Notes: generated from the letters alone by a model not told the origin. Shown: positions 17,416 through 27,361, numbered from the stretch's first letter. The stretch is 64,000 bases of DNA from Xylanivirga thermophila (GCF_004138105.1 NZ_RXHQ01000004.1:62001-126000), one strand, 5' to 3'. Made by a program: numbers and translations.

Positions 17416-18205
17416 TGGTCATCCTCCCCTCGTCAAACTGCTGCTCTGTACCTCCCTTACGATACTTTGGAGATAAAAAAGCTTTTAGCTTTTCTTCAAT
17501 GATTCTGGGGTTTTCTCCCGCCTGAATGGATAATATCCCTTCCAGTAAAATTTCCTTATATAAAATCTCCTGATCACTTTTATACTTGAGCTTTTCTGCT
17601 GTGGGATTAAAAAACAGATTGGCAAGCACCGAACCATAAAAAGTAGTAACAAGGGCTACTGCCATACCCGGTCCCAAGGTTGACGGATCATCAAGGGATT
17701 TTAGCATATTGATAAGTCCTATAAGAGTACCTATCATTCCGAAGGCGGGAGCAGATGCTCCCATGCTTCTGAAAAGATCCTGCCCTTGCCTGTGCCGTTC
17801 CTCAATAAATGTCAATTCAGTTTCCATAATATTTTTAACCAGTTCAGGATCTGTTCCATCCACTATAAGCAATATACCTTTTTCCAGATACTCATCATCC
17901 AACTCATGGGCAGCTTCTTCCAAAGCTAACAATCCTTCTCGCCTTGCTATATTCGCCAAATTTATGATCTTTTCTATAATCTCATTGGGATCATCCTCTT
18001 TGGTAAAAAAGGCATTCCTTGATATCTTAAAAACGTTGCCAACTGTTTTTAATGGATAGGAGATCAGTGTAGCGGCAAAAGTGCCTCCCAAAGTTATCAT
18101 TATAGATGGCAAATCATAAAAGTTTGCTATATCTCCATCTAATCGTATACCTGTAATAATAAATGCTATTCCGGCTATCAAACCAGCTAAAGTTGCTACA
18201 TCCAT
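17408..18205 (-). CDS. motA: flagellar stator protein MotA
   Basis: A 265-residue MotA with four membrane segments, a cytosolic loop of about 90 residues bearing the charged residues that contact FliG, and the conserved APAFGMIGTLIGLINML segment holding the stator-channel proline. Its start at 18205 has a GAGGTG site. The end overlaps motB, giving coupled translation of the two stator subunits. Confidence 0.95.
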   Translation of the reverse strand: MDVATLAGLIAGIAFIITGIRLDGDIANFYDLPSIMITLGGTFAATLISYPLKTVGNVFKISRNAFFTKEDDPNEIIEKIINLANIARREGLLALEEAAHELDDEYLEKGILLIVDGTDPELVKNIMETELTFIEERHRQGQDLFRSMGASAPAFGMIGTLIGLINMLKSLDDPSTLGPGMAVALVTTFYGSVLANLFFNPTAEKLKYKSDQEILYKEILLEGILSIQAGENPRIIEEKLKAFLSPKYRKGGTEQQFDEGRMTIE

Positions 18206-18217
18206 TCATGTTACACC

Positions 18218-18430
18218 TCACTTATCAAGCCCTTGACTTATTGACACCCCTGAAAAAACTTCCCTTTTAAATTTAATTATGCGATCTATTACCTCATGTA
18301 CATTTTCATGTACAACTATCTTTTTACCCGTAGTCATGGTAATAACGGTATCTGGAGTACTCTCTACAAATTCAATAAGGTCAGAGTTTACATAAAACTC
18401 TTTTCCATTTAACCTAGTCACCTTGATCAT
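18218..18430 (-). CDS. flbD: FlbD/SwrD family flagellar protein
   Basis: A 70-residue protein beginning MIKVTRLNGKEFYVN, the full family signature, followed by a TPDTVITMTTGKK element. A GTG nine bases upstream is in frame, but AGGTGA is spaced for the ATG at 18430. This Firmicutes FlbD is the SwrD protein that promotes motor power in B. subtilis and is unrelated to the Caulobacter regulator of the same name. It lies between flgE and motA, as usual. Confidence 0.93.
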   Translation of the reverse strand: MIKVTRLNGKEFYVNSDLIEFVESTPDTVITMTTGKKIVVHENVHEVIDRIIKFKREVFSGVSISQGLDK

Positions 18431-18443
18431 AAAGCTCACCTAC

Positions 18444-19667
18444 TTATCTCTTTAAGTTGACCAACTCCTGCAACAATTCGTCAGATGTGGTTATTATCCT
18501 GGAATTTGCCTGAAACCCCCTTTGAGCTACTATCATATCGGTGAATTCCTTAGCAAGATCAACATTTGACATTTCAAGCGTTCCAGGATTTATTACACCC
18601 CTTCCGGCTACTCCCGCCATATCCAAACTAGGCTCACCAGAGTTTGAAGACCTTTGGAACATATTGTTTCCAATCTTTGTAAGACCTGCCGGATTTGTAA
18701 ACTTGCCTATCGCTATCTTCCATTCCAGCTGTGATTGTCCATTTGTGTATAGGCCTATTATATAACCATTTGCATCAATGCTTATGGAATCTATAACGCC
18801 TGCGGCATATCCCCCCTGCTGATCACCCTTTATATCAGTAGGTCCTCCATTTTGAGTCATATTGGAAAAATCCTGTTTTAAAGTTATTGACTCAGTACCT
18901 GCGTATTTACCTTTAAAAGTCAAACCAACATCTCCTAAAGATGCTGTGGTATCGTATTTACCATCGTTTTTAAACTTAAACTTTCCTGATGCATTTGATA
19001 TTTCTATATTAATTGCATCATCAGTTGTAACTGTATATTCCCACTCATTAGGCGTTGCAGTTTTTTTAAACTCATATTTTAGCTTATGCTCACGCCCTAA
19101 GGAGTCAAAAACAGTAACAGTATATTCATAATTATCACTATTTATATCCAGATTACCTGAAAAATTCATACCCTTTGTTGCTGCAGGCGGCATACTCAAG
19201 TTAGCTACATTTATGGCCTTTGGAGGAGCAGATACATCTTCGTCAGGTTTCCAGCCTAATACCTTTAGCCCACCTGGTGCTACCATATTACCTGCCCTGT
19301 CCACATCAAAATTACCAGCCCTTGTATAGAAGCTATTTGTACCATCTGAAACAACAAAAAAACCATCTCCCTCAATGGATAGATCCGTAACCTTATCTGT
19401 ACGCTGCACACCTGTTCTATTGTGAAGTACATCTATTGATCCTACAGATACCCCTAACCCTACTTGTTGGGCATTGGTACCGCCACGCATGCCATTGGCT
19501 GCCGGGGCAGATGAAGGCTTTAATGTCTGACTGAATATCTCTTGAAATGTAACACGGCTGGATTTATACCCTACAGTATTTACATTTGAAATGTTATTCC
19601 CTATTACATCCATTTGCATTTGATGGGCTCGCAACCCTGAAACGCCTGAAAACATAGATCTTAACAT
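18444..19667 (-). CDS. flgE: flagellar hook protein FlgE
   Basis: A 407-residue hook protein. The N-terminal Flg_bb_rod motif is LRAHQMQMDVIGNNISNVNTVGYK and the C-terminal motif is SNVDLAKEFTDMIVAQRGFQANSRII. The middle holds the FlgE D2-type domain. An AGGAGG site precedes the ATG. The gene follows flgD, its hook cap. Length is short to normal for Firmicutes FlgE. Confidence 0.95.
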   Translation of the reverse strand: MLRSMFSGVSGLRAHQMQMDVIGNNISNVNTVGYKSSRVTFQEIFSQTLKPSSAPAANGMRGGTNAQQVGLGVSVGSIDVLHNRTGVQRTDKVTDLSIEGDGFFVVSDGTNSFYTRAGNFDVDRAGNMVAPGGLKVLGWKPDEDVSAPPKAINVANLSMPPAATKGMNFSGNLDINSDNYEYTVTVFDSLGREHKLKYEFKKTATPNEWEYTVTTDDAINIEISNASGKFKFKNDGKYDTTASLGDVGLTFKGKYAGTESITLKQDFSNMTQNGGPTDIKGDQQGGYAAGVIDSISIDANGYIIGLYTNGQSQLEWKIAIGKFTNPAGLTKIGNNMFQRSSNSGEPSLDMAGVAGRGVINPGTLEMSNVDLAKEFTDMIVAQRGFQANSRIITTSDELLQELVNLKR

Positions 19668-19692
19668 GAATAATCAACCTCCTAAACATTTT

Positions 19693-20124
19693 TTATGCTA
19701 ATGATCCAATTTTGTTGTATTCTCCATTGTCTGAATAAATCATCTTAACGTCATCTAGCATTATAGTAGCATTATTGACAGTTAAATAAACATTTCCATT
19801 GGCTATCATGGCATTTTCCACCTTACCATGGATAGGAATAAATTCTCCGTTTATTCCACGAGTTTCAGCATATACAGTTCTACCTATTAGATTTAGCCCT
19901 TTTACTGTCAAAAAAGACGAATTTAAATTCTGCATCTGCTCTAAAGCACTAAATTGAGCCATTTGAGAAATAAATTCTTTATCTTCCATTGGCTTTAAAG
20001 GATCTTGATTTCGAAGTTGTGCTACAAGTATCTTCAAGAATTCATCTTTTCCTAGTTCTCCATTTACATTGCGAGAGGTATTTTGATTGGCAGAAGATAC
20101 CTGACTCATTTGTTCTATTTTCAC
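19693..20124 (-). CDS. flgD: flagellar hook assembly (cap) protein FlgD
   Basis: A 143-residue protein with the FlgD core LGKDEFLKILVAQLRNQDPLKPMEDKEFISQMAQFSALEQM. The longest frame opens at 20157 inside fliK, but that start has no ribosome binding site. An AGGAGG at 20131-20136 sits six bases before a GTG at 20124, so I take GTG as the start. The C-terminus is short and lacks the long FlgD Ig/Tudor region seen in enterobacteria, as in other Clostridia. It caps the growing hook. Confidence 0.9.
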   Translation of the reverse strand: MKIEQMSQVSSANQNTSRNVNGELGKDEFLKILVAQLRNQDPLKPMEDKEFISQMAQFSALEQMQNLNSSFLTVKGLNLIGRTVYAETRGINGEFIPIHGKVENAMIANGNVYLTVNNATIMLDDVKMIYSDNGEYNKIGSLA

Positions 20125-20137
20125 TTGGTTTCCTCCT

Positions 20138-21493
20138 TTACGCAAAATAGTCCACACCGCGTTTGCCTATTGGCAGGTGATAGGATTGAACAACCTGTGA
20201 TAAAACATCCTCATATGTGCCATCTCTATACTTATTGATAGGCACTTTATGTTCAAAATCTGGATGTCTATGAGAAAAATTTGAATGCTGTTGCCCAACG
20301 TCCACATCGATATTAGTAAAACTATACCCTTGCTGTTCCAAGGCTATCTGCAGCTCGGCTATATTGTTTCTTATGAGATCTCTTATTTGCACTGAAGGTG
20401 CAGTAATTTGAGCAGATATTATGCCATCATTTAGCACAACTCGAAGCATTACCTTTCCTAAATACTCTGGCTTCAATTGTATGTTCATGCTAGATTCATG
20501 CTTGTCCAGTACAGCTATGGCGTTATCTACCATTTGATTTATTATATGACTATCGTCTATATACTGCTGATTGCGCAATACATTGGAAAACACCTGTTGA
20601 ACATTATCCTGTGCTTTTTCACGTATAATAACATTTGAGATAGTCCCTTGAACCTGCGTTAAATCATCATTTGATCTTTGGTCATCCACACTTTCTTCCA
20701 AAGTGCCTTCTCTTCCCTCTTCTGGAGCAATTTTTAAAACAATACCCTCACTAGATTGTACGCTGTTATTATTAGATGTACTATAATCATCAGCAAATAC
20801 TTGAGTTTGATCTGGAGTATTAGTCGGTATCGCTTCTTCATTAGGAAATAGGGATTTTAGAGACGTAACTGCTACATTTTCATCAGTATTTTTTATACCA
20901 CTAGCATTTAATTGATCTAAAACCCTATTTGACTTTTTATCACTATTTCCATTATTAACAATCATGTTTATATTTTTATCATTAAGTATAACTTCATGTG
21001 CTGCCGTTTCCATGCTAGAAAGTACATTTTTATTATCTATGTTTCTATTTTGTAGATTCTTATCATTTAAGGGACTACCTTCTTTTATATTTACATAACC
21101 TGATAACTTGGATATTAGCTCATCGAATCCATCGATATTCTCTTCCAACTTGATCAGCTTATCCATTAAATCAGGTGGTAAAGCTTCTACATCTATATCT
21201 TTTAGTATATTCTCTAAGACAAATACCTTATCATCAAATGTGTTATCAGGTATTGACATCTGATATGATTCCATCCCTTTAGATAATATTAAGCTTATAT
21301 ATTCAGCCATAGCCTGAAGAACAATATCTACATCATCTTTGTGCTCATCCCTATCTTTTTGATCCATAAGCTGATCAAAAATCTTTTCGAAATCATCAGA
21401 TAAATTGCTTGACTTAGATACATTATGGATGGGTTGCCCTTGAGTTTTTGATACTTCGAAGCAATTAAATAGGTTTTGAGCTACTTCAATCAT
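20138..21493 (-). CDS. fliK: flagellar hook-length control protein FliK
   Basis: From the ATG at 21493 the protein has 451 residues. A GTG nine bases upstream is in frame, but AGGAGG fits the ATG better. The first 300 residues are poorly conserved and rich in Asn, Asp and Ser. The C-terminal FliK domain is recognisable by MNIQLKPEYLGKVMLRVVLNDG, then LRNNIAELQIALEQQGY-like spacing and DVDVG. FliK measures the hook and triggers the FlhB switch. It is exported. Its gene lies between the MotE/YlxF-like gene and flgD. Confidence 0.9.
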   Translation of the reverse strand: MIEVAQNLFNCFEVSKTQGQPIHNVSKSSNLSDDFEKIFDQLMDQKDRDEHKDDVDIVLQAMAEYISLILSKGMESYQMSIPDNTFDDKVFVLENILKDIDVEALPPDLMDKLIKLEENIDGFDELISKLSGYVNIKEGSPLNDKNLQNRNIDNKNVLSSMETAAHEVILNDKNINMIVNNGNSDKKSNRVLDQLNASGIKNTDENVAVTSLKSLFPNEEAIPTNTPDQTQVFADDYSTSNNNSVQSSEGIVLKIAPEEGREGTLEESVDDQRSNDDLTQVQGTISNVIIREKAQDNVQQVFSNVLRNQQYIDDSHIINQMVDNAIAVLDKHESSMNIQLKPEYLGKVMLRVVLNDGIISAQITAPSVQIRDLIRNNIAELQIALEQQGYSFTNIDVDVGQQHSNFSHRHPDFEHKVPINKYRDGTYEDVLSQVVQSYHLPIGKRGVDYFA

Positions 21494-21509
21494 TTCTTTC
21501 ACCTCCTTT

Positions 21510-22064
21510 TTAGTTAAGCATCTTTTTAATAATTACAGCTGCCTTTTTAGAATCCATGGCCTCTAAAATTTCTGCACTTTTCTGACTGTTTATGTTTTTT
21601 AATATGGTAACTACTAAATCAATATCTGAAGTATTAGATAGTATATCTGCAGCTTTATCGCTGTCCATGTTTTGATATAATTTTGCAATCTCCTTTATAT
21701 CCTTTACCTCAGATGATAGTTGCTCGTGTAACTCCTGTACTTCTTTTTCCTTCTCCAAAAGATTTTGTTCCCTATCTTTTAATGCCTCTTCCCTTTGCTC
21801 CATCTCTGCTTGCGTCTCTTCAAGCTGCCTTTGTAGCAAGTTGAGCTTATCTTGCTTTGCCTGCAGATCTTCAAACTGCTGAGCTAATTGGGCGTCTTTC
21901 TTTTCTTCCTTTGACTCAGTTTGTATAAAATTAAAAACTTTTGCAGTCTTCTTTTTTATACCACCTATATCAAGTGCAAATAGTGCATAAAATACTGCCA
22001 CCAGCAAAATTACTGATATAATAACAATCCATATTTTTCGTTTTTTCGGTACACTGCTATTCAT
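21510..22064 (-). CDS. MotE/YlxF-like membrane-anchored coiled-coil protein with MgtE-N-type C-terminus
   Basis: From the ATG at 22064 (AAGGTGG upstream) the protein has 184 residues. It has a basic start (NSSVPKKRK), one membrane helix (about residues 11-30), a long coiled coil rich in Glu, Lys and Gln (about 45-120), and a C-terminal helical domain with LYQNMDSDKAADIL and EAMDSKKAAVIIKKM. That last part resembles the intracellular MgtE N domain and the MotE family. The gene sits between fliJ and fliK, where B. subtilis has ylxF. MotE was named as a MotC chaperone in rhizobia; the role in Firmicutes is unclear. The start overlaps the fliJ end by eight bases. Confidence 0.8.
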   Translation of the reverse strand: MNSSVPKKRKIWIVIISVILLVAVFYALFALDIGGIKKKTAKVFNFIQTESKEEKKDAQLAQQFEDLQAKQDKLNLLQRQLEETQAEMEQREEALKDREQNLLEKEKEVQELHEQLSSEVKDIKEIAKLYQNMDSDKAADILSNTSDIDLVVTILKNINSQKSAEILEAMDSKKAAVIIKKMLN

Positions 22065-22512
22065 ATGTTCTTCCACCTTGACCTACCTTATAGGTTAATA
22101 ATTCATCGATTATAGCCGCTTCTCTCTTATCCATCTGCTGACAAAACTCCACATACTGTCGATCTTTTAAATCTTTAAGCATATCTATCTCTTTAAATAG
22201 ATCTATTAACTTTTCCCGTATTGCTTTTATCTGTCCTTCTGTATGCTCTATTTTTTCATACTGCACAGATATATCTTTTTCTATCATGGCATTAAAATCG
22301 CTATATGCCCTTAGGAGATTTATAGTAGCCCCATCTGATGCAAATTCATACATATTTTGTACTGACTCTTGCTTTTTTCTATTTAATCCATCTAATACAT
22401 TTTGCTGCTGTTCAAGATATTCAAGCTGAATGGAAAGTTCGAAGAGCAACTGCTTTTTTTTAGCCAATTTTACATCCATTAAAGTCTGGAGAGTAAACTT
22501 AAACTTTTTCAT
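22057..22512 (-). CDS. fliJ: flagellar export chaperone/ATPase stalk protein FliJ
   Basis: From ATG 22512 the protein has 151 residues and begins MKKFKFTLQTLMDVK, the family start. A longer frame reaches back into fliI but lacks a ribosome binding site, whereas AGAGGATG is well placed for 22512. The protein is almost entirely helical coiled coil. FliJ sits in the FliI hexamer and couples it to FlhA. Primary sequence is weakly conserved; the call rests on the N-terminal pattern, coiled-coil content and the fliI neighbour. Confidence 0.9.
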   Translation of the reverse strand: MKKFKFTLQTLMDVKLAKKKQLLFELSIQLEYLEQQQNVLDGLNRKKQESVQNMYEFASDGATINLLRAYSDFNAMIEKDISVQYEKIEHTEGQIKAIREKLIDLFKEIDMLKDLKDRQYVEFCQQMDKREAAIIDELLTYKVGQGGRTYE

Positions 22513-22531
22513 AAATACACATCCTCTAAGA

Positions 22532-23851
22532 CTAATTCTTACATAATTCAGCCATCTTATGAATTGTAATATCCATTTCCTGTGTTTCATCTACTTTCTG
22601 CTGCAGAAATTCATTTATGGCATTAATCTTATCCATAGCCTCGTCTACTTCCCTATTAGTTCCTCTGTGATAAGCACCTATGTTTATAAGGTCTCTAGCC
22701 TCATTATAAGCTGCCATCAATCGCTTTATATGGGATGCATCAGATAAAACTATATCAGACACTATATCCGGCATAACTCTGCTGACACTAGATAGTACAT
22801 CTATGGCAGGATAGTGATTACGGTTAGCTAATGACCTGGATAATATTATATGGCCATCTAAAATTCCCCTTACTGTATCAGATATGGGTTCATTAAAGTC
22901 ATCGCCATCGACTAGTACCGTATAAAGCCCGGTAATAGATCCTTTATCCGAATTACCTGCCCTCTCTAACAGTTTAGGTAGCATTGCAAATACTGAAGGA
23001 GTATACCCTCGCGCTACAGGTGGTTCCCCTATAGCCATACCTACTTCCCTTTGAGCCATAGCCAATCGAGTAAGAGAATCCATCATAAGCATAGTGTTTT
23101 TACCCTGATCTCTGAAATATTCTGCTATAGCAGTTGCTACCAATGCCCCTTTTATCCTTATAAGAGCAGGTTGATCAGATGTTGCAACTACTATTACTGA
23201 TTTTTTAAGACCTTCTTCTTTTAGATCCTTTTCGATGAACTCCCTAACCTCTCGTCCACGCTCCCCTATAAGAGCTATTACATTTATATCTGCATCGGCA
23301 TTCCTTGCAATCATACCCAATAGGGTACTCTTACCTACTCCACTTCCTGCAAAAATGCCCATCCTTTGACCTTGGCCACAAGTCAACAATCCATCTATTG
23401 CACGTATGCCAAATCTCAATGGTTTATGAATCCTTTGCCTCTTTAATGGATTAGGAGGTGAGTTTGAGATAGATATCCAGTCTTTAGCTTTTATTATCCC
23501 CTTCCCATCTATCGGATTGCCAAGTCCATCCAGGACTCTGCCCAATAGTTCTTTTCCTACCGGCAGCATAAATGGTTGATTGGTGGATATTACCAAACTA
23601 CCTGGACCTATGCCTTTAAGTTCACCTAAAGGCATAAGAAGCACACGCTCATTTGAGAACCCTACAACTTCCGCATTTACATAGTCTTTCTGATCTAAAC
23701 TATATAAATGGCATACCTCACCTAATTTAACAGCCGGTCCCCTTGACTCAACAGTAAGACCTACTACCTGCGTTACTTGACCACTAAATTCTATTGTCTG
23801 AACTTTTTTTAAGATATTACTATATTCATTAAATGAAATATGCCCATTCAT
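22532..23851 (-). CDS. fliI: flagellum-specific ATPase FliI
   Basis: A 439-residue F1-beta-like ATPase with Walker A GSGVGKST at residues 169-176, ALIGERGREVREFI, Walker B-type MLMMDSLTRLAMAQREVG and the arginine-finger region ILDGHIILSRSLANRNHYPAIDVL. It energises and unloads flagellar export cargo with FliH and FliJ. AGGGGAATAAGAT precedes the ATG. It is distinguished from F-type ATP synthase subunits by the AMAQREVGMAIGEPP segment and operon context. Confidence 0.96.
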   Translation of the reverse strand: MNGHISFNEYSNILKKVQTIEFSGQVTQVVGLTVESRGPAVKLGEVCHLYSLDQKDYVNAEVVGFSNERVLLMPLGELKGIGPGSLVISTNQPFMLPVGKELLGRVLDGLGNPIDGKGIIKAKDWISISNSPPNPLKRQRIHKPLRFGIRAIDGLLTCGQGQRMGIFAGSGVGKSTLLGMIARNADADINVIALIGERGREVREFIEKDLKEEGLKKSVIVVATSDQPALIRIKGALVATAIAEYFRDQGKNTMLMMDSLTRLAMAQREVGMAIGEPPVARGYTPSVFAMLPKLLERAGNSDKGSITGLYTVLVDGDDFNEPISDTVRGILDGHIILSRSLANRNHYPAIDVLSSVSRVMPDIVSDIVLSDASHIKRLMAAYNEARDLINIGAYHRGTNREVDEAMDKINAINEFLQQKVDETQEMDITIHKMAELCKN

Positions 23852-23862
23852 ATCTTATTCCC

Positions 23863-24648
23863 CTATTCATCCTTTTCTTGTACAGACATAATCGATAAAA
23901 AAGCTTTTTGTATCTTTGATATCTGTTTCTCAATGCTGCCATCTATGATACCTAAATCGGTATCAGCTATACAACTGCCCCTTTTTAAAAATTTATCTTC
24001 TACTATTTCCATATCTTTAACGCCGGGAACCACTGATAATAGATAATCCTTTTTAGATATAACTATAGGGTAATCATAACTACTTACCCTAAGCTTTATA
24101 CAACTTGAGTTTTTGCTTTCCTCTAGTATTTTTTGAGCAAGCTTTAAAAACAGAGTCTGATCCCCTTCTAATGCACTATTTAAAACTTTTGTTGCTATAT
24201 CTATAGACAGTCGCACCATATCATTCTCGCATGTCTTATATAATGCTCGCTTTTCCTGTTGGAAATCTTCATAGAGTTTATCTAACTTATTAAATTTATT
24301 CTGGAACTGTGCCTCTGCCTCAGCTTTTCCCTTTTCATAACCTGCTTTATAACCATCTTCAAGCCCTTCATTATATCCCTTTTCATAACCTTCTCTTTTG
24401 CTTGTTTTCATAATATCATGTGCTTGTTTGGCAGCATCAACCAGTATAGCATCGGCATTTCGATTTGCTTTGTCTAACATATTTTTAATTTTGATTTCAG
24501 CTGCCCTATAGCTAAAATCAGATATGGAATCATCCTTATCTACTTTTTCATCATTTAGATCTGTATATAAAGGCATATATTGATTTTTTAGCAATACTGT
24601 TTCTCCATTATTTATAACAGCATTTTTATATTTTAATACATTAGACAA
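23863..24648 (-). CDS. fliH: flagellar export ATPase regulator FliH
   Basis: A 261-residue protein starting at TTG, eight bases inside the end of fliG. Residues about 90-115 contain the GxxxG-type run typical of FliH (GYEKGYNEGLEDGYKAGYEKG), followed by a helical stalk and a C-terminal domain resembling the F-ATPase delta subunit. It regulates FliI and links it to the C-ring through FliN/FliY. Family sequence is divergent, but the glycine-repeat helix is diagnostic. Confidence 0.92.
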   Translation of the reverse strand: MSNVLKYKNAVINNGETVLLKNQYMPLYTDLNDEKVDKDDSISDFSYRAAEIKIKNMLDKANRNADAILVDAAKQAHDIMKTSKREGYEKGYNEGLEDGYKAGYEKGKAEAEAQFQNKFNKLDKLYEDFQQEKRALYKTCENDMVRLSIDIATKVLNSALEGDQTLFLKLAQKILEESKNSSCIKLRVSSYDYPIVISKKDYLLSVVPGVKDMEIVEDKFLKRGSCIADTDLGIIDGSIEKQISKIQKAFLSIMSVQEKDE

Positions 24649-25657
24649 TTACCTCATCTCCTCCCCCGCGGGCTATTACAATTTCGCCTGCATCTTCAAG
24701 CCGCCTTATTATATTAACAATCCTCTGTTGTGCTTCCTCTACATCGCGAAGCCTCACAGGGCCCATAAATTCAATATCTTCTTTAATCATCTCTTGCAGA
24801 CGTTTTGACATATTAGAAAATATAACCTTACTTACATCGGAACTAGAACCCTTGAGGGCAAGCGCTAAATCATTGTTATCAACTTCCCGAAGGAACCTTT
24901 GTATGGATCTATTATCCAGGGTAACAATATCTTCAAATACAAACATACGCTTTTTAATCTCTTCGGCCAATTCGCTATTTTTTATCTCTAAAGTCTCCAT
25001 TATATGCTTTTCAGTACCCCTATCTACAGACAAGAGTATATCAACTACGCTTTGTACTCCTCCTGCAGTAGTAAAATCAGATGTTACCATAGAAGATAAC
25101 TTTTTCTCTAGCACTCTCTCCACATCCTTTACTACATCAGGAGATGTACGATCCATAAGGGCAATCCTCGACGCAACATCTGATTGTTTTTCAGGTGGTA
25201 GAGCAGACAATATAGCTGCTGACTGCTGAGGACTAAGATATGCCAATATAAGAGCAATTGTTTGAGGATGTTCATCTTGAATAAAATTCAAAAGTTGAGA
25301 AGGATCTGCCTTTCTGGCAAAGTCAAAAGGCCTTACCTGCAAAGAAGATGTTAGCTTGTTTATAAGCTCTACAGCCTTTTCATTGCCAAGAGCCCTCTCC
25401 AATACTTCTTTAGCATATCCTATACCACCTTCAGCTATATAGTTTTGAGCCAGACACATATCATAAAACTCCTCTAATACCGTATCCTTTGTTTCAGGCT
25501 CTACCTTCCTCATATTAGCTATTTCAAGTGTTAATTGTTCTATCTCATCTTCGTTTAAATATTTATATATTTCAGATGCACTGTTTGATCCTAATGTAAT
25601 CAACAGTATGGCTGCCTTTTCTCTACCACTCAATTCTCCCTTATTTCTAACTGACAT
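24641..25657 (-). CDS. fliG: flagellar motor switch protein FliG
   Basis: A 338-residue FliG with N, middle and C domains. The EHPQ motif lies in FIQDEHPQTIALILAYLSP. The C-terminal torque helix region includes RSIQRFLREVDNNDLALALKG and MGPVRLRDVEEAQQRI, with alternating charged residues that contact MotA. The ATG is 18 bases past the fliF stop. It forms the top of the C-ring. Confidence 0.97.
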   Translation of the reverse strand: MSVRNKGELSGREKAAILLITLGSNSASEIYKYLNEDEIEQLTLEIANMRKVEPETKDTVLEEFYDMCLAQNYIAEGGIGYAKEVLERALGNEKAVELINKLTSSLQVRPFDFARKADPSQLLNFIQDEHPQTIALILAYLSPQQSAAILSALPPEKQSDVASRIALMDRTSPDVVKDVERVLEKKLSSMVTSDFTTAGGVQSVVDILLSVDRGTEKHIMETLEIKNSELAEEIKKRMFVFEDIVTLDNRSIQRFLREVDNNDLALALKGSSSDVSKVIFSNMSKRLQEMIKEDIEFMGPVRLRDVEEAQQRIVNIIRRLEDAGEIVIARGGGDEVIV

Positions 25658-25675
25658 ATCAAGTATCCCTCACTT

Positions 25676-27220
25676 TTAATCCTCATTAAGCCAATTTCTA
25701 AGCAGCTGAGCCACTGCATCCGGACGTTGGGATGCAAGCTTTTCCAGCTGAACCTTTACCTGATTTTGTTCAGTAGCTTCTAGATCAATCTCAGGCACCT
25801 GCTGCTCTTCATCTTGCTCCTTCTGCTCTGCTTCCTGTTCCATCTGTTGTTCTATAAGCTCTTCCTCAACCCTTTTTCTTCTTCTCATTATTATAATTAA
25901 TGCCATTATTAATACAGCTGCAATTGTAGCTATAATACCTAGCATCATTGGACTAAGGGTCTTGTTAGACTGTTCTTTTTGATTAAAGGCATCTAATATA
26001 TCCTGCTTCATAGAATCATCAAATTTCATACTATACACTGTCACCCGTTCTGGATCTGTGCCTACAGCATTGGTAACCAGCTCTTTTACCTGATTCAATG
26101 TCTGCATATTTAATTGCTCATTATCAATAATAACTGAAATAGACAAATCCTCAATTTTACCCTGCTGTTCTTCAATCTTTTCTTTTATTTCATTTACTTC
26201 ATAATTGGTAGTTACTTGGTTTTTATCATATGTACCTTGTTCACCTTCCTGAAGCTCAGGATATTGAGTTGTATTATTGGTCTCCCCTGCAACTCCACCA
26301 GCAGCTCCATTTTGAACCTTTTCCTTTAGCTCTTCTCTGCTAACTACTATCCCTTGATCATCTATAACTGGTTGAAAAGTAACAGATTCGGTAGTTTTTT
26401 TATCAAAATTTAATTTAACATTTACTGTAGCAGCTACTTTCTTATATCCAAATACAGGTTCTAGTAAATCCGTAACCTGCTTTTTTAATTCTTGTTGCAA
26501 TTGCTTTTGTAAATCAAAATTACTACCTAGAATATTGTAGTCTTCATTACCTTCATGATTTAGTACATTTGCATTCGTATCAAGTATTGTGATATCCTCT
26601 TCTTTTAATCCTGGTACGCTTTTGGCCACTAAGTGTTCAATATTTTTCGCCTGTTCCAGGGTTATTTCACTTCTAGGATCTAACTTTACTATGACTGAAG
26701 CAGTAACTGGAATCTGCTCACTTTTAAGAACAAATGAATCGGTTTTCGGCATACTTATGGTCACTATGGCATCTTCAACGCCTTTAAGCATTTTTATTGA
26801 ACTTGCAAGCCTTTCTTGCAGTTGAAATGTCAAAATAGCCTGCCTATCTTCGTCCGTCTGTCCGAAATTACCTTTTGAAAAAAAGAGGTCATAATTAAAA
26901 CCTGATTTAGGATAACCCTGCTGCGTCAGCTCCATCCTAATATCTGCCTCTTTTTCTTTTGGAACCATTATAGTTGACGTTCCTTCTATCTTTGGTTCAA
27001 CCTTCATTTCTTTTAATTTTTCATATACCTCTGCCGATTCTTGTGCATCTAGCTGGCTGTATAACACCACATATTCTGTTCTATTAAGCATTATAATTGC
27101 AATTATTACTATAGTGATGCATATAGCGACCGTAATTATAAAATTTCTTTTTTGATTTTTTTCTAGTTTTGTCCAAAATTCGTTTAACTGTCTTTTTATA
27201 GAACCCAATCCCTCTGGCAT
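25676..27220 (-). CDS. fliF: flagellar MS-ring protein FliF
   Basis: From the ATG at 27220 the protein has 514 residues. A longer frame adds 24 residues but has no ribosome binding site, while GTGGGG lies five to eight bases before 27220. Membrane helix 1 is near residues 25-45 and helix 2 near 430-450. Between them are the ring-building motifs, including VLYSQLDAQESAEVYEKLKEM and ARIMLELARQGYP-like ADIRMELTQQGYPKSG. The C-terminal cytosolic tail (ASQRPDAVAQLLRNWL) binds FliG, encoded next. FliF founds basal body assembly. Confidence 0.95.
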   Translation of the reverse strand: MPEGLGSIKRQLNEFWTKLEKNQKRNFIITVAICITIVIIAIIMLNRTEYVVLYSQLDAQESAEVYEKLKEMKVEPKIEGTSTIMVPKEKEADIRMELTQQGYPKSGFNYDLFFSKGNFGQTDEDRQAILTFQLQERLASSIKMLKGVEDAIVTISMPKTDSFVLKSEQIPVTASVIVKLDPRSEITLEQAKNIEHLVAKSVPGLKEEDITILDTNANVLNHEGNEDYNILGSNFDLQKQLQQELKKQVTDLLEPVFGYKKVAATVNVKLNFDKKTTESVTFQPVIDDQGIVVSREELKEKVQNGAAGGVAGETNNTTQYPELQEGEQGTYDKNQVTTNYEVNEIKEKIEEQQGKIEDLSISVIIDNEQLNMQTLNQVKELVTNAVGTDPERVTVYSMKFDDSMKQDILDAFNQKEQSNKTLSPMMLGIIATIAAVLIMALIIIMRRRKRVEEELIEQQMEQEAEQKEQDEEQQVPEIDLEATEQNQVKVQLEKLASQRPDAVAQLLRNWLNED

Positions 27221-27361
27221 CTTATCCCCACTTTCACACGACAAAAGTACCCAAAAATGTGGGAAAACCCCACAAATCCGAATATCAAACATTTTTATTA
27301 TATAATATTTAAATTTCCAGCGGAATGAGCCTTTCGACCTATTTAGCCATTAAACTCGGTT

